DNA of 64,000 nucleotides from Marinomonas sp. UCMA 3892 (GTDB lineage: Bacteria; Pseudomonadota; Gammaproteobacteria; Pseudomonadales; Marinomonadaceae). Shown here in pieces: positions 52,090 to 61,988 of the stretch. Made by a program: the position numbers and the translations under genes. Location of the stretch: contig NZ_PTXN01000005.1 of the NCBI RefSeq assembly GCF_012726345.1, positions 248,001 to 312,000 of the forward strand, in the 5' to 3' direction. How positions within the stretch are numbered: position 1 is the stretch's first letter; each line of letters begins with the position of its first letter. Under the pieces are notes generated by a model. That model was given only the letters and a program-made list of their open reading frames with translations, ran no database searches and was not told the origin of the DNA.

Positions 52090-55000
52090 TTAAAAATTAA
52101 GTTCTATCCTTGGTTTGCTGCTTTTAGATAGATCCACTTCGGGTGAGCAAAGAAAAATTCTTGAAGACGAAATACCTTCTTTCACCAAATAGTCTTTCAA
52201 ATGATCGGCACGTTTTTGTGCTAGATTGCTTGCGGTTTCCTTTGTGTCGTTATCGATAGATACTGGTGGCTTTTCAAGCCCTAGATCAAGATAACTGGCC
52301 ACACCACAGGCTTTAAGTTGGCTGTCTTTTTTGTCTTTCATTAACGCAACTAGTTGCTTTAAGAAGGCATCTTGCGAATCGTTTAACTCGTCATCTTCAG
52401 CTTCAAAAATTAAAGGCTCAACGCGGATCTTGAGTAGTTGATCTCCAGCGAATTGGGCAATACTAATAACATTCGCGTATGGCACAAAAGTTTGCATCAA
52501 GTAGGTGCTTGATGCGCTAAATAGCGCTTTACGCACAGGTAATAGCAAGAAGTCCTGCCAGCCGAATTCAGGTTTTTCAATATCGCCTGATAGAGGAATA
52601 TCTAAATCAATATTGTTGTCGCTGTCTTTTAAAACACTCACGGCGATATTGAGTGGAACAGCGCCAGCCTTAATAACAGAGCTGCTTTCTTTGCGTCCAC
52701 CAAGATCAAATTCTCTTAATACAATATGGGAGTTGCCATTCAACACTCCGCTATCTGCGTTGAGTTTTAAGTCTAGATCCAGTTGACCAGAGTCTATTTG
52801 GTAGCCTAAAACATTAGCAATATAAGAAGAATAGGGGGGCAATTCGGCTTCACGAATAATCAAGTCACTTTTTAAGGTGAGTTTATCAGCTAGAGGCCAA
52901 ATGGTTATATCACTTTGTAAAGTGGCATATTTACCATTGCGCGCTTTTAACGCCAATACTGTGGCTTGGTCTTTTTTCTGTGTGTTTAGGTTGCGCAATG
53001 ATAATGTGTCGATGTCTAAAGAACGCTGTAGTGTTGGTGAAACACTCTTGTCTTGCACATAAATACTGGATGCTCCAGTTGTATCGTAAGCATCCAAAAT
53101 AACGTAATAAGGTGCTTTAAATGCAGGGTTTTGTTCCGAATCCTGAGTATTGCTCACGGCATTTTTAGCGTCTTTTTCTCTTGGAACATTTGGATTCTTT
53201 AGTACAGGCTCTGGCGTGTTTTGCTGTTCAACATCGACAAAAACGAGGTTTTGTATACGCTTTTGAGCATCTAATATTAAGCTTACTTTGGCTGAATCCG
53301 TAGTGATTTGTTTGATTTTAGCGCCATCTTGAGTGGCTTCTACTTTTTCTACTTTGATACTGCCAATATGGCTTAACGGTGGAAGTGTTTGTTTGTTACC
53401 AGCATCTGCAATCAATTCAGAAACCGTTAAATCCATGACGCTTAATTGTGCTAATGCGGCGTCAAAGTCTTTATCTTGCTGAGTAAATGAAAGGCCACTA
53501 ATGTCGGCATTCTTCCAAGAGGCAATGCGCTTTTTATTCGTCAACATGCTGTCCAGTGATTCACTGGTGAAGTTGAGGTTAGTACCTTTTATAGTTGGAG
53601 ACTGTTGATTAGCTTGCTCTACATCTAATTGGTCTGCAGTCAGTTTGGCAGCACCTAATGAAAATTGTTTCTCGTCACTTTGTGTCCCTTTCAAACCTTT
53701 AATATCAATAGACAATTGGCTATTTTGAGCTGAAAGTACGTCGCCATTTTTTTGTAGAGAAAGTGTATTTGATAAATTGAACGTGTCGTAGTCGGCTGTA
53801 TTTCCGGCTTGTTGGACGGATAGACCATGACTTTGTATTTCCGCAAATAAAGAGGCGGTAAGAGCTTCATCGTTATCCATAGTAAAAGCGACATCGTTTA
53901 GTGCAATGTGCAGTTGTTTGTTTTGTACTGCTAGGCTTTCTGATGAGAGGGAAAGCGCATTCATGTCCAGTATCGTAGAGGCAACGCTTGCGGACAGTCC
54001 TGACTGTTTATCCTGCTTGATGTCGAAAGGTGTGTTCAACGTCAGATTATCAAATTGTACACTTTGCTCAGCTTGGGCAAAGCTGGCTTTTCCTAATTGT
54101 AAATCAAGGTTTCCGCTGGCTGCTAATCCAAGTTCATTCTGCTTTATATCGAATGGGGTGTTTAGTGTAAGCGTATCAAGCTGTGCTTTTTGCGCTGCCT
54201 GAGTAAAGAGCGGCTGCTCTAATTGCAAATCTAGTTTTCCATTTGCTGCTAGTCCCTGTTTATCACGTTTAACATCGAACGGTGTGTTTAGAGTTAGCTT
54301 ATCAAACTGTGCGGATATGTCCGCCTGCGCAAAGAATGACTGTGTCGACTGCAGGTTAATAGTTCCTGTCGCGGCCAATTGGTCAGCGGAAACAAAGTGG
54401 GCATTGGCTTTTGATATGGATAATGACGTAGATTTGGTGGAAGCTTTGTCCTGTTCGCCTAATGGTAAATTGAGGTCATCAACTTGAGCATTTAAAGTTA
54501 GATTTTTAACATCAAAAACAGGTGCGCCATTCACTTGCTGTTGTGAAAATTGAAAGCTTCCAACGAGATCTAATTGGCCTTTGCCTTCGTTGTAAGGTGA
54601 AGGTAAAAAGTGGCGAAAGCTCTCTATCAGCAAGCGCGTGTTTTTAACATCGACGTTCGCACTGGCTTGTTCTGGTGAATAATCAAATTGGCTATTTATA
54701 GACAGAGTCGTTTCATTGACGAAAGCCGATAGCGCAATATCACCTTGCCATGTAAGTTCTTGGCCGGATAGATCTTTTATAGATAGATTGGTTAAGACGA
54801 ACTTATCTGATTCGGCAGGGACGTTTAAGTCTGGTTGACGAGATAGGTTAACTTGGCTGTCAGTGACTGAAAATGAAGGCAGTTTTATTGTCCAAGGAGA
54901 ACTTGGTTTTTCTGTGGTTTCTTCTGTTGCTTCTGGTTCTTGTTGATCTTCAGGTGTGATGAATTGAGAAGTATTAATACCTGCGACAATCCAGTCTTTC

Positions 55001-55341
55001 TCGTGCTGGGCAACGACTAAGTTTAAACCGTCAATTTTGGCTTCTGAAATATGAACTGTTTTAGTTAAAAGTGGCCATATTTCGACTTCAACAATAGCGC
55101 GTTTAAGACTGAGAGTGTCTTGGTTTTTGTCATTGATGACGATATTTTTCAAATCAACTTTAGGGGGGAAAAAGTCAATAGATAGCTTGCCAACGGTAAC
55201 ATTCTCGTCTTGCTCCTGAAAATAAGCGATTAAATAGTGTTCTGCTACAAATGGAGCCGCTAGCCACATTGCGCCAGTGAGACCAGTCAGAGCCGCAAAT
55301 GGATAAAAGACAAAGTGTCGAAAATGTCGGCGTGTCATCAT
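52090..55341 (-). CDS. DUF748 / AsmA-like giant envelope protein
   Basis: A 1083-residue protein. One N-terminal membrane anchor (~10-32) is followed by a very long periplasmic beta-rich region. 'GKLSIDFFPPKVDLKNIVI' and the C-terminal 'LPVRKALFSASSTYLMQTF' are typical of DUF748, an AsmA-clan family whose members form lipid-transport bridges or affect outer-membrane lipids. Residues ~345-445 hold three ~42-residue repeats ('LTLNTPFDIKQ...GLAASGNLDLQL'). The last ~90 residues resemble an OmpA-like tail ('QKRADHLKDYLVKEGISSSR'). The next gene downstream is the ydcH-like gene. Confidence 0.85.
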   Translation of the reverse strand: MMTRRHFRHFVFYPFAALTGLTGAMWLAAPFVAEHYLIAYFQEQDENVTVGKLSIDFFPPKVDLKNIVINDKNQDTLSLKRAIVEVEIWPLLTKTVHISEAKIDGLNLVVAQHEKDWIVAGINTSQFITPEDQQEPEATEETTEKPSSPWTIKLPSFSVTDSQVNLSRQPDLNVPAESDKFVLTNLSIKDLSGQELTWQGDIALSAFVNETTLSINSQFDYSPEQASANVDVKNTRLLIESFRHFLPSPYNEGKGQLDLVGSFQFSQQQVNGAPVFDVKNLTLNAQVDDLNLPLGEQDKASTKSTSLSISKANAHFVSADQLAATGTINLQSTQSFFAQADISAQFDKLTLNTPFDVKRDKQGLAANGKLDLQLEQPLFTQAAQKAQLDTLTLNTPFDIKQNELGLAASGNLDLQLGKASFAQAEQSVQFDNLTLNTPFDIKQDKQSGLSASVASTILDMNALSLSSESLAVQNKQLHIALNDVAFTMDNDEALTASLFAEIQSHGLSVQQAGNTADYDTFNLSNTLSLQKNGDVLSAQNSQLSIDIKGLKGTQSDEKQFSLGAAKLTADQLDVEQANQQSPTIKGTNLNFTSESLDSMLTNKKRIASWKNADISGLSFTQQDKDFDAALAQLSVMDLTVSELIADAGNKQTLPPLSHIGSIKVEKVEATQDGAKIKQITTDSAKVSLILDAQKRIQNLVFVDVEQQNTPEPVLKNPNVPREKDAKNAVSNTQDSEQNPAFKAPYYVILDAYDTTGASSIYVQDKSVSPTLQRSLDIDTLSLRNLNTQKKDQATVLALKARNGKYATLQSDITIWPLADKLTLKSDLIIREAELPPYSSYIANVLGYQIDSGQLDLDLKLNADSGVLNGNSHIVLREFDLGGRKESSSVIKAGAVPLNIAVSVLKDSDNNIDLDIPLSGDIEKPEFGWQDFLLLPVRKALFSASSTYLMQTFVPYANVISIAQFAGDQLLKIRVEPLIFEAEDDELNDSQDAFLKQLVALMKDKKDSQLKACGVASYLDLGLEKPPVSIDNDTKETASNLAQKRADHLKDYLVKEGISSSRIFLCSPEVDLSKSSKPRIELNF
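54013..54330 (-). repeat. Three ~126-bp internal repeats in the DUF748 gene
   Basis: The coding DNA repeats with a period near 126-129 bp (42-43 codons); 'TLNTPFD' occurs in each unit. Unit boundaries are approximate. Confidence 0.8.
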
Positions 55342-55385
55342 AAAGTGCCTTTCTGCTTTCTAAATAGTAAATAAGTGAATATGGA

Positions 55386-55835
55386 TTAGCTGGTTCTGTC
55401 TTTGTCTTCTGTGCTTTTTAATGCTTTTGGTGCTTCTGTGTCTGTTGTGCGTTCTGTGATTAGTGGGCTTTCAGAACGAATAGGCATGCGTAATAAATAG
55501 ATGCTTACACATAGCCCTATGGAGATTAATCCTATGGTTGCCCATAAGCGAGAAACAATAAAGATCGAAATCGCCATACCTGCCCACATAAAAATGATGG
55601 CGCGGTTTCTTGCTTTACGAGGAATGCCATCTGAGGATTGCCAATCGCGCAGAATGGGGCCAAAAACTTTATGCTCAATTAGCCAAGTATGGAACCGTTC
55701 CGACGAGCGGGAAAAACACCAAGCAGCAAGTAACACGAGAGGAGTGGTGGGAAGCAAGGGAAGAAAAATCCCAATGATTCCCGTGATCAGAGAAAACCAA
55801 CCCAGTATCAAATATAAGATTCGCTTTCCTTGCAT
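55386..55835 (-). CDS. YbaN-like DUF454 inner-membrane protein
   Basis: A 149-residue protein with three or four hydrophobic segments. 'GIFLPLLPTTPLVLLAAWCF' followed by 'SRSSERFHTWLIEHKVFGP' is the DUF454/YbaN signature. Function not established. Located upstream of the DUF748 gene on the same strand, 44 bp apart; the two are probably co-transcribed and both relate to the envelope. Confidence 0.9.
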   Translation of the reverse strand: MQGKRILYLILGWFSLITGIIGIFLPLLPTTPLVLLAAWCFSRSSERFHTWLIEHKVFGPILRDWQSSDGIPRKARNRAIIFMWAGMAISIFIVSRLWATIGLISIGLCVSIYLLRMPIRSESPLITERTTDTEAPKALKSTEDKDRTS

Positions 55836-55904
55836 ACGGATGCTCTCTCTAAATGGTGGATAAAAAGCGCGTTTTATATATCAAAACGCGCTTTTCCAAT
55901 TAGG

Positions 55905-56573
55905 CTATTTTCCAGAGTTAAAAATAGCCGCCATGCTATCTTCGGCTTCGTTTTCAACAAGTGGCCAGCCACCAAGTCTTTTTAAACGATTTACCATTTC
56001 GCAAAATAGTTCTGCAGTTTTTTCAGTATCGTATTTCGCAGAGTGTGCTTCAGAGTTACTAAACGGAATAGAAGCCGCTTCACACGCTTTTGCCAATACG
56101 GTTTGCCCAAACACCAAACCAGCTAGACTTGCAGTATCGAAGCTAGAGAATGGGTGGAATGGGTTACGTTTAATGTCGGCTCGTTCAATCGCGGCATTCA
56201 AAAAGCCGTGGTCAAAAGCTGCATTATGACCAACTAGGATGGCACGTTTACAGCCGACAGACTTTAGTTCTTTTCGAACTTTACTAAACATTTGATTGAG
56301 AGCTTCTGTTTCTGGCATATCTTGTCTGCCAGGAGCAAAAGGATCAATGCCAGTAAAGTCCAGCGCCGCTTTTTCAAGGTTTGCGCCCTCAAATGGCTTG
56401 ATCAAAAAATCCAATGTTTCGTGGATATATAAGTCGCCATTTTCATCCATTCGTAGGATGCTGGCTGCCATTTCTAATAAAGCATCTGTTTTTTGATTAA
56501 AGCCTGCGGTTTCTACGTCGATAACAACAGGTAGGAAGCCGCGGAATCGATCTTTGATTTCATGGTTTGACAA
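55905..56573 (-). CDS. rnt: Ribonuclease T
   Basis: A 222-residue DEDD 3'-5' exonuclease that trims tRNA and other RNA 3' ends. Exo motif I '[20 protein letters not shown]', motif II '[14 protein letters not shown]' and motif III '[15 protein letters not shown]' are present. It is divergent from motY, and argG follows motY; the same genes cluster in pseudomonads, which supports both calls. Confidence 0.95.
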   Translation of the reverse strand: MSNHEIKDRFRGFLPVVIDVETAGFNQKTDALLEMAASILRMDENGDLYIHETLDFLIKPFEGANLEKAALDFTGIDPFAPGRQDMPETEALNQMFSKVRKELKSVGCKRAILVGHNAAFDHGFLNAAIERADIKRNPFHPFSSFDTASLAGLVFGQTVLAKACEAASIPFSNSEAHSAKYDTEKTAELFCEMVNRLKRLGGWPLVENEAEDSMAAIFNSGK

Positions 56574-56668
56574 AAGAAGGTCCTTAATTCTGCCGCTTGA
56601 TCAACAGTAACGGTATACAATAGGATCGGATCATAACACATTTGATAATGCTTGAACGAGATGTCTAA

Positions 56669-57559
56669 ATGGGAATTCCCCAACAACTTCTAATTCGCAC
56701 TACATTTTTATTGGCTATTGGCATGCCATTTACACAGGCTAATGCCATAACTCATTACCAATCTGGTATTTCGGATTCTGAGTGGCTACTTTCGGGCGAT
56801 ATTTTTTCGTGCAGCTTAACGCACCCCGTGCCGAATTACGGTGAAGGCCACTTTATAAAAGAAGCTGGCGAACCTATGAAATTCATTTTGCAGCCACAGA
56901 ACGAAAAACTTGGCCCAGGTCAGGTTTATATTATTTCTCAAGCACCTGATTGGTCGCCAGGTTTAAAGCCAGAAACTTTAGAGGTTTTGCCTTACCCCGG
57001 TTACGGTTTAACGGTTGAAGTAGGTGGACGAGTTGCTGAACGAATGCTAACAAGTTTGGATCGTGGCCGTCATCCTGTAGTGGCTGGAACCGCTTGGGAA
57101 AATAATCGTGAAACGATAGAAGTGGGTTTGTCGAACATTAACTTTGCGCCTGCTTACAATGAGTTTAGACGCTGTTTGTCTAGTCTGTTGCCAGTAAATT
57201 ATGACCAGATTGCCAGAACAGCGGCATTGTTTCCGACTAATGGCGTGAATCTTACGGATCGAATTAAGGCTCGTTTGGATCTTGTCGCCTTGTATGTTTC
57301 TTCTGATCCAAGTGTTGAATACATTTACATTGATGGTCACACGGATGTTATAGGCTCTCGCCGAGATAACCGTGAGTTGTCAAAAGTTAGGGCAGAAAAA
57401 GTCACCTCTTATCTACTAGAGAAGGGTGTGCCGGCGGGAAAAATAATTTCTCGTTATCATGGTGAACGTTATCCTTCCACCACAAATAATACCGCTCAAG
57501 GCCGAGAACGTAACCGACGAGTCACGATTCGCTTAGAGAAGTCATCTGAGTCGAGTTAA
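56669..57559 (+). CDS. motY: MotY-like flagellar stator T-ring protein (OmpA family)
   Basis: A 296-residue secreted protein. A signal peptide ends 'TQANA'. The N-terminal half, with 'HYQSGISDSEWLLSGDIFSC', is the MotY-specific domain that binds the basal body. The C-terminal half is an OmpA-like peptidoglycan-binding domain ('IDGHTDVIGSRRDNRELSKV'). In Vibrio and Pseudomonas MotY anchors the stator around the motor. Placement beside rnt and argG matches the pseudomonad order. Other flagellar genes are outside the window. Confidence 0.9.
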   Translation: MGIPQQLLIRTTFLLAIGMPFTQANAITHYQSGISDSEWLLSGDIFSCSLTHPVPNYGEGHFIKEAGEPMKFILQPQNEKLGPGQVYIISQAPDWSPGLKPETLEVLPYPGYGLTVEVGGRVAERMLTSLDRGRHPVVAGTAWENNRETIEVGLSNINFAPAYNEFRRCLSSLLPVNYDQIARTAALFPTNGVNLTDRIKARLDLVALYVSSDPSVEYIYIDGHTDVIGSRRDNRELSKVRAEKVTSYLLEKGVPAGKIISRYHGERYPSTTNNTAQGRERNRRVTIRLEKSSESS

Positions 57560-57592
57560 TTTATAAAGTATTACAGATTTATCTAATTTACT

Positions 57593-57639
57593 AAAAGAGC
57601 CTCGTTTTGCTGAATTATCTGAGCAAAACGGGGCTTTTT
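57593..57639 (+). terminator. Rho-independent terminator of motY
   Basis: AAAAGAGCCTCGTTTTGCT ... AGCAAAACGGGGCTTTTT, a long stem with T-tract, 34 bp after motY. Confidence 0.85.
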
Positions 57640-57761
57640 ACTTGCTAAGCAAGAATCGAGATCTTACACTTACAGCCCCTTTTTTAAATTTTTTGCGCCG
57701 CCATGTTCTGGTTTGAAAGCACTGGTGAGGGAGCGCGAGCTCGTTGAGGAGAATAGAGATA

Positions 57762-58994
57762 ATGTCTGACGTGAAGAAGGTAGTGCTTGCCTATTCTGGC
57801 GGCCTGGATACTTCCGTAATCGCGAAGTGGCTTCAAGAAGAGTATAACTGTGAAGTGGTTACCTTTACCGCTGATTTGGGTCAGGGTGAGGAAGTTGAAC
57901 CAGCTCGTGCTAAAGCTCAAGCGTTGGGTATTAAGGAAATCTACATTGAAGATTTGCGAGAAGAGTTTGTTCGCGACTTCGTTTTCCCAATGTTCCGTGC
58001 CAACACTATTTACGAAGGCGAATACCTATTGGGTACGTCTATTGCGCGCCCATTGATTGCTAAACGTTTGATCGAGATTGCCAATGAAACAGGTGCCGAT
58101 GCGATTTCTCACGGCGCAACAGGTAAAGGTAACGACCAAGTACGTTTTGAGCTTGGCGCTTACGCATTGAAACCTGGCGTTAAAGTAATTGCTCCTTGGC
58201 GTGAATGGGACCTAACGTCTCGTGAAACACTAATGGCATACTGTGAAGAGCATAAAATCCCAGTAGATTTTTCTACTAAAAAGAAAAAATCTCCTTACTC
58301 TATGGATGCTAACTTACTGCATATTTCTTTTGAGGGTGATCAGTTGGAAGATCCATGGACTGAGCCAGAAGACGACATGTGGCGTTGGTCTGTCTCTCCA
58401 GAAAATGCTCCAAACGAACCAACTTACATCGAAATTGGTTACGAAAAAGGCGACCCAGTTTCTATCAATGGTGAAGCTATGTCTCCAGCAACTATCTTGG
58501 AGACATTAAACAAAGTTGGTGGCGCGAATGGTATTGGTCGTGTTGATATCGTAGAAAACCGTTTTGTTGGTATGAAAGCCCGTGGTTGTTATGAAACACC
58601 TGGTGGCACTATCATGATGAAAGCGCACCGTGCGATCGAATCTATTACCCTAGACCGTGAAGCTGCGCATTTGAAAGATGAGATGATGCCACGCTACGCT
58701 AAGTTGATCTACAATGGTTTCTGGTGGTCAGAAGAGCGTCGTATGATGCAAGCTTTGATCGACACATCTCAAAAATACGTAAACGGTACTGTTCGTCTTA
58801 AATTGTACAAAGGCAACGTAACGGTTGTTGGTCGTCAGTCTGATAACAGTCTGTTTGACAGCAAAATTGCGACTTTTGAAGATGATGCTGGTGCATACGA
58901 TCAAAAAGATGCAGCAGGCTTTATCAAGCTAAACGCGCTTCGTATGCGTATTGCTGCTCAGAAAGGTCGTGGTTTTCTAGATAACGACAAGTAA
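57762..58994 (+). CDS. argG: Argininosuccinate synthase
   Basis: A 410-residue class I enzyme joining citrulline and aspartate with ATP in arginine synthesis. The ATP-pyrophosphatase loop '[11 protein letters not shown]' opens the protein and '[14 protein letters not shown]' is the citrulline/aspartate site. The ATG at 57762 follows GAGGAGA; an in-frame TTG six codons earlier is not needed. Transcribed alone, ending at a strong terminator. Confidence 0.97.
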
Positions 58995-59024
58995 CCACTT
59001 GTTGATTTAAAAAAATAAGCTTTC

Positions 59025-59062
59025 AAAAAACGCTCCATTCTTGCAGAATTGGAGCGTTTTTT
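59025..59062 (+). terminator. Rho-independent terminator of argG
   Basis: AAAAAACGCTCCA ... TGGAGCGTTTTTT stem-loop, 30 bp after the stop. Confidence 0.9.
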
Positions 59063-59179
59063 ATTTTTGTACACTTGGTCAGTGTTCGCTGGTTAATTGA
59101 CATAGTATGTCGCTTTGCAGAATGAGCAGTAGAATAAAATGTGCCGATACGATGCACGCTGATCTGAAGGAAGAGAATT

Positions 59180-60073
59180 ATGACAATTTATAACTTTGGT
59201 TCGATTAACCTCGACCACCTTTATCAGCTAGATCATTTTGTTCGCCCTGGTGAGACTATGGCTTCTAATAGCTATCAGTGTTTATTAGGTGGCAAAGGAG
59301 CAAACCAATCGGTTGCACTGGCTAAAGCGGGCGCTGATGTAAAGCATGTCGGGGCGATTCATCATAGTGATCAAGCTGTTATTGATCAGCTAGAATCCCT
59401 TGGAGTGGATACGGGGTTGATAAAGCGGATTGATGTGCCAACAGGCCATGCGATTATTCAGCTAACTAAAGAAGCAGAAAATTCGATTATTTTGTACCAA
59501 GGCGCAAACCATGCGTTGACGGAAGAACAAGTTGATCAAGTGCTATCACAGGCAAACGCTGGTGATTGGGTGTTGTTGCAAAATGAAACCAACCTTATCG
59601 AATACATTATGCGTAAAGCGCAAGAGAATAAGCTTAAGGTTGCATTTAATCCAGCTCCAATGGATGCCGAACTTACCAAGGAGGTTCTTGGCTTTGTTGA
59701 TTTGTTGATTGTTAACGAAGTGGAAGCCATGGATTTAATCGGTACAAAAGATATCGATAGCACCATTGAGGCTTTTCCAAAAGCCTACCCTGATTTAGAA
59801 GTGTTGATGACCCTTGGGAAAGCTGGGGTTTGTTATTTTAGTGGTGATGAAAGCGTGAAGGTAAAAGCCTTTTCTGTAGAAGCCGTTGATACCACAGCGG
59901 CTGGAGATACGTTTATTGGCTTTTGCTTGTCTTCTCTAATGAATGGCGAAGACATGACGCAGGCGATCACTCGTGCATGTGCTGCATCTGCTATTTGCGT
60001 TACTCGTTTAGGTGCTGCGTCATCTATACCAACACAAGATGAAGTGACGGCCTTTCTTGCCAGGAACCGTTAG
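59180..60073 (+). CDS. rbsK: Ribokinase-like PfkB kinase
   Basis: A 297-residue PfkB-family sugar kinase. 'FGSINLDHLYQLDHFVRPGE' and 'GGKGANQSVALAKAGADV' form the N-terminal substrate half; 'DTTAAGDTFIGF' holds the catalytic Asp and anion hole. It phosphorylates ribose to ribose 5-phosphate. The next gene, 46 bp on, is a nucleoside hydrolase that would release the ribose, so the pair forms a ribonucleoside salvage unit. Confidence 0.92.
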   Translation: MTIYNFGSINLDHLYQLDHFVRPGETMASNSYQCLLGGKGANQSVALAKAGADVKHVGAIHHSDQAVIDQLESLGVDTGLIKRIDVPTGHAIIQLTKEAENSIILYQGANHALTEEQVDQVLSQANAGDWVLLQNETNLIEYIMRKAQENKLKVAFNPAPMDAELTKEVLGFVDLLIVNEVEAMDLIGTKDIDSTIEAFPKAYPDLEVLMTLGKAGVCYFSGDESVKVKAFSVEAVDTTAAGDTFIGFCLSSLMNGEDMTQAITRACAASAICVTRLGAASSIPTQDEVTAFLARNR

Positions 60074-60119
60074 GCAAAATACCTAGCCAACAACGAATAG
60101 TTAAAAGAGGAATTGAAAC

Positions 60120-61061
60120 ATGGCTCGTAAAATTATTATAGATACGGATCCAGGTATAGACGATGCAATGGCGATTTTCTTCGCCTTTCAAGCATCACAG
60201 CTTGAAGTATTAGGTTTAACAACGACATTTGGTAATGTGTCTGTGGATTTGGCAACACAAAACGCCATCACTTTGACAGAGATCGCGAAAGTAAACGTAC
60301 CGGTTGCCAAAGGTGTAGCTGTACCAAGCAAGATTGCACCACGCCCACATCCAGATTTTGTCCATGGTGCAGATGGTTTCGGTAACATTGATTGGCCGGC
60401 ACCAAAAGGTAAGGCAATCGAGAAAAGCGCGGCGCAGTTTATTGTTGATACTGTGCGTGAATTTCCGGGCGAAGTAACCATTATTGCTCTTGGGCCATTA
60501 GGTAACTTGGCAAAAGCTTTAGAGCTTGATCCAGAAGTGGCGAACTTGGTTGATGAAGTTGTGCTGATGGGTGGCACAGCGATTGAGTACGGTAACGTGT
60601 CTCCTGTTGCTGAAGCTAATATTATGAATGATCCACATGCTGCAGATCTTGTTTTTACCGCTGCTTGGCAAGTGACCATGATTGGCCTAGATGTCACTCA
60701 TCAGGTGTTATTGGACAATTCAGTATTAGAGCGCATTAAGAAAGCTAATCCGACGGAAGGTGGTTTCTTGTACGATTGTGCTCAGCATTATATTAATTTC
60801 TATAGCAGTCGCTTTGATATGGATGGTTGTTATTTCCATGATGCATCAACCATTGCTTATGTTATGGATCCGAGCATTTTTGGCGTAGAGCTGGGTGCTG
60901 TGCGTGTTGCGTGTGAAGGTATCGGCATAGGGCAAACTATTTTTGCACCACAGGGCATGACTTTCCCTGAGCCACATTGGAATGATGTACCGATGACGCA
61001 AGTTTGTATGGAAGTAGACAGTAAAAAATTATTAGCCTTGTTTGAGACAACCCTGTCTTAA
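60120..61061 (+). CDS. Ribonucleoside hydrolase
   Basis: A 313-residue nucleoside hydrolase. The Ca2+-binding N-terminus 'IIDTDPGIDDAMAI' and 'LGPLGNLAKALELDPE' are family hallmarks, and 'NIMNDPHAADLVF' lines the ribose site. It splits nucleosides into base and ribose. Base preference (pyrimidine, purine or both) cannot be read from sequence alone. AGAGGAATT precedes the start; it follows the ribokinase gene in one operon. Confidence 0.93.
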   Translation: MARKIIIDTDPGIDDAMAIFFAFQASQLEVLGLTTTFGNVSVDLATQNAITLTEIAKVNVPVAKGVAVPSKIAPRPHPDFVHGADGFGNIDWPAPKGKAIEKSAAQFIVDTVREFPGEVTIIALGPLGNLAKALELDPEVANLVDEVVLMGGTAIEYGNVSPVAEANIMNDPHAADLVFTAAWQVTMIGLDVTHQVLLDNSVLERIKKANPTEGGFLYDCAQHYINFYSSRFDMDGCYFHDASTIAYVMDPSIFGVELGAVRVACEGIGIGQTIFAPQGMTFPEPHWNDVPMTQVCMEVDSKKLLALFETTLS

Positions 61062-61088
61062 ATCGTTAGAATGGCACAATCAAACTTG

Positions 61089-61120
61089 AAGGCATGGTAA
61101 GTAACTTCCATGCCTTTTTT
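61089..61120 (+). terminator. Rho-independent terminator of the ribokinase operon
   Basis: AAGGCATGG ... CCATGCCTTTTTT, between the hydrolase stop and the RRM gene. Confidence 0.88.
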
Positions 61121-61138
61121 ATTTATAAAGAGAAAAAT

Positions 61139-61408
61139 ATGAAATTATTAGTAAGAAACCTTGCCCGTAACACCACAGAAGATGAATTGAGAAGTTTGTT
61201 TGCCGTTCACGGTACTTTGCAGTCTTGCACTCTTGTGATGGACAAAGATACAGGTGAATCGAAAGGCTTTGCGTTTGTTGAAATGCCAAAAGTAGGCGAA
61301 GCGAAAGTAGCAATCAAAACACTAAACGGTATGGATGTTGATGGTTCTAAAATTCGCGTTAAAAAAGCAGAAGATAGCGCTAAAAAAGACGAAAGTGATG
61401 CTGAATAA
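61139..61408 (+). CDS. RRM-domain RNA-binding protein
   Basis: An 89-residue protein made of one RNA recognition motif. RNP2 'KLLVRNLARN' and RNP1 'SKGFAFVEM' are clear; the tail is Lys/Asp-rich. Such small RRM proteins are often cold-induced in marine gammaproteobacteria. The ATG at 61139 is the start; a longer version would begin in the upstream terminator. Weak ribosome binding site (AAAGAGA). Confidence 0.92.
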   Translation: MKLLVRNLARNTTEDELRSLFAVHGTLQSCTLVMDKDTGESKGFAFVEMPKVGEAKVAIKTLNGMDVDGSKIRVKKAEDSAKKDESDAE

Positions 61409-61480
61409 ATAATCGTAAATCTGAATTCATCAGAATAAAGAGAAGAACGACCTACTTTCCTAGCTTATCTTTATTATGAG

Positions 61481-61843
61481 CTAGGAATGAGCGTCGACGA
61501 ACTCTTTGATAAAACTTACGTCTTTGTTTGAAATAGTGTGATAGGTAAATTTTATATAATGCTTATTATGCTCGTTAAAAACATCCAGTTGTGGGTCGCA
61601 TAATGCTTTTATTGTGGCCGTTTTACCTTCATGAATCGCCTTTAGTTCTAGCTTCACCAATTTTGATCCTTGCAAACCATCGGGCGCTTCCACTTCTATC
61701 ATTTGTGTAGATATGTGTGTGCAATGAATCGGCATAACGACGCCGTTGGTTAAATATAGTGAACCGGTCCAAAAGCAGCGAACATAAGGCGAATGTGAAA
61801 TAGACATTGGTTTATCCTTTACTGGGTGAAGATCCAAGGTCAT
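61481..61843 (-). CDS. Hypothetical protein, possibly PilZ-like
   Basis: A ~120-residue protein with a beta-rich pattern ('RCFWTGSLYLTNGVVMPIHC', 'LVKLELKAIHEGKTATIKAL') loosely like a PilZ barrel, but without the RxxxR c-di-GMP motif. The start is uncertain: ATG 61843 has GAAGAG, ATG 61867 is eight codons longer. It lies downstream of the transaminase gene on the same strand, about 145 bp apart. Function unknown. Confidence 0.6.
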   Translation of the reverse strand: MTLDLHPVKDKPMSISHSPYVRCFWTGSLYLTNGVVMPIHCTHISTQMIEVEAPDGLQGSKLVKLELKAIHEGKTATIKALCDPQLDVFNEHNKHYIKFTYHTISNKDVSFIKEFVDAHS

Positions 61844-61988
61844 TGATGACTCTTCTAGGGTAGTCATTATAGTGCAAGAGCACAGAGAAGTGATAGCTAG
61901 AAAAAATTGATATGAATCAAGATGTTGCTGGGTACTTATTAGCAACATCTTGATTGGAGAGATGTGTTGCGAAGGCAATAATTGGCTT

